Source: Ecdyonurus torrentis (taxonomy: Eukaryota > Arthropoda > Insecta > Ephemeroptera > Heptageniidae). Taken from it: a stretch of 64,000 nucleotides of DNA. Position numbers and translations under genes: made by a program. This document shows, piece by piece, positions 62,644 to 64,000 of the stretch. Location of the stretch: the NCBI GenBank assembly GCA_949318235.1, contig OX439131.1, forward strand, positions 46,797,147 to 46,861,146, read 5' to 3'. The notes under the pieces are model-generated. The model was not told the DNA's origin. It was given only the letters and a program-made list of their open reading frames with translations, and searched no databases. Every line of letters starts with the position of its first letter. The stretch's first letter is position 1.

Positions 62644-63106
62644 TACACGGACAAAAATAAATACGTAATATTTATGCTACACAGAAAAAAAATTTACTAC
62701 CTATGGCAGGTACATGAATCTTGTATTTTGCAATAGGTACTCTTTAATTTGGAACAGATAGTTATAAACTGCAATATCACTTAATCTACACCTTTATTGT
62801 TTTATATTTTACCTGTATTATTGTAGTATATCAATACCTGTCGTAGGTTATATATCTACGTATTGCAATTTACAGGTTATATATACCTACTTTTAGTAGT
62901 AATTTTTATCCGTGTAGCTCATTTTCCGCAAATTTCATATTTTCAATTTTTCAGCAACATTTTATATTTTGCATTTATTGTTTTCATATTTCATTACAAC
63001 ATAATTTATGGTGTACTGTATAATACGTATGTTATATAGCATAATTATTTATGCTCTACTGATAGCATAAATATAGCATAAATAACACAATTTATTCTTA
63101 CCGTGT
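62644..63106. mobile_element. TA-rich MITE copy interrupted by another element
   Basis: The left end (ACACGGACAAAAATAAATAC, to ATGCTA at about 62683) continues at GCTCATTTTC near 62920 and runs to TTATTCTTACCGTGT. Uninterrupted copies read ATGCTAGCTCATTTT here, so about 235 bp were inserted. Confidence 0.6.
62682..62919. mobile_element. Foldback element nested in the TA-rich MITE
   Basis: Its ends, TACACAGAAAAAAAATTTAC and ATTTTTATCCGTGTA, are inverted repeats at a TA target, so it uses the same type of ends as the host element. The interior has repeated CTACCTATGGCAGGT / ACCTGTCGTAGGT arms. Confidence 0.6.
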
Positions 63107-64000
63107 GTATAAATATTAAAATATAATTTATTTCTACTTAAAATAATTCTCCAACCAAGTTACGTATATTAAAAACCTTTTATATTTCTTTACTCTGTAT
63201 ATTACATGAAAACATATATAATTAATTAGTATTTAGATTTTATTGTAAACAAATATTAGCATTTAGATTGCAGTAATGACGTCACTGGGTTGCCTCATGC
63301 ATGCATAGATCAAGGAGGAGGAGGAGAGCAGAGAAGCAAAGTAAATATTTGCAAGCTCTTTCTCTACATTTTGCTCTTTGTAACAGTCGCAATCCAAGAT
63401 AATGATGCAAATTTAAATCGTCAAAGTAAACTTTTTTTTTGTTGAAAAATAAAATCTATCATGAATAAAGGAAATTTTATTTAAATAGAAGACTTAATTC
63501 TCATAGAAGAGGAAGAATTATCAGCTCAATTGAAGGAATAATGTATCTGAAATTACCGTGAAGAAAGAATGAAAAAAAATTCTAGTAGTTTTTGCTATGC
63601 GATAAATTTGTGTTATAAAAGATAAATAATAATAGATTATTGATTGATTATTGAGTTTTCAACATACTAAATATTAAAAGTTGCACTGTTCAGAGGTAAA
63701 ATTTGTTTTTGCACTTGTTTATTAAAACAACTCACAGAATTACTCATCCTCGTAGCAGAGTAACACAAATAAATCAATATAAATTTCAATTTTTACTCTT
63801 TTTAACCCAACTGTTTACTTAATTTCATTATTATATACGTTCAACATATCAAAGCTACGTGTATTTTTATTGTAATATAATTTTCTTTATATTAAGTACA
63901 ATAAAATGTCACTAACTTAAAATTTCACGGTTGTAAAAAAAATTAATACTAATTATACTAGCCCGTGTTCAACACAATTTTTTTTCGATAAAGCATAATC

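Overview
The window is animal nuclear DNA: AT-rich, intron-dominated and dense in short repeats. It carries one recognisable protein-coding gene, on the minus strand: the N-terminal half of an UNC-13 (Munc13) family synaptic-vesicle priming factor. Residue patterns in the conserved exons (an [23 protein letters not shown] C1 domain, [14 protein letters not shown] in the C1-C2B linker, a very long N-terminal region and no C2A domain) look more like protostome than vertebrate UNC-13. The species cannot be named from the sequence.

Gene layout, 5' to 3' (high to low coordinates). A giant exon (start codon at 49093, donor after 43943) codes for 1,717 residues and ends in a calmodulin-binding-like helix around Trp1689. 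It is followed by a 24-nt micro-exon (43809-43832), a 44-nt exon (41122-41165), a 91-nt exon with the IDSMPDIR/IPLVSEL block (32724-32814), a 75-nt exon (24263-24337), the C1-domain exon (18851-19070), a 121-nt exon (13873-13993), and a pair of alternative 107-nt exons (6128-6234 or 5535-5641). The splice phases of all these junctions fit together without error. The C2B, MUN and C2C parts must lie beyond base 1. Extra micro-exon candidates sit in introns: 9 nt (VLK, 29547-29555), 24 nt (SARIPLEQ, 23278-23301) and a weaker 9-nt one (2822-2830).

The strongest observation is the pair of 107-nt exons. They have the same length and the same phases (2 in, 1 out) and similar C-terminal ends (GTSKW-S-A/C-KIAIT), but one carries a basic helix (HMKAVKQ) where the other carries an acidic one (DSLEQAEE). 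Using both would shift the frame, so they look mutually exclusive, and the choice would change the charge of the linker between the C1 and C2B domains.

The rest of the window is introns and 5' flank, filled with non-coding mobile elements. Most are foldback (MITE-like) families without a visible transposase. They fall mainly into two terminal classes: TACAC(G)GA-type ends at TA targets, and TTAAAG-type ends flanked by TTAA. One family carries several TGACGTCA (CRE) octamers. Several elements are nested in one another. There is also a tRNA-derived SINE (three copies), a 0.5-kb TTCA tetranucleotide array, four long (TA)n tracts, a (GA)n tract, and long homopolymers. No rRNA gene, intact tRNA gene or CRISPR array was seen. 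The 5' flank above 50.8 kb shows only two short GC-richer islands that could be promoter or first-exon material.
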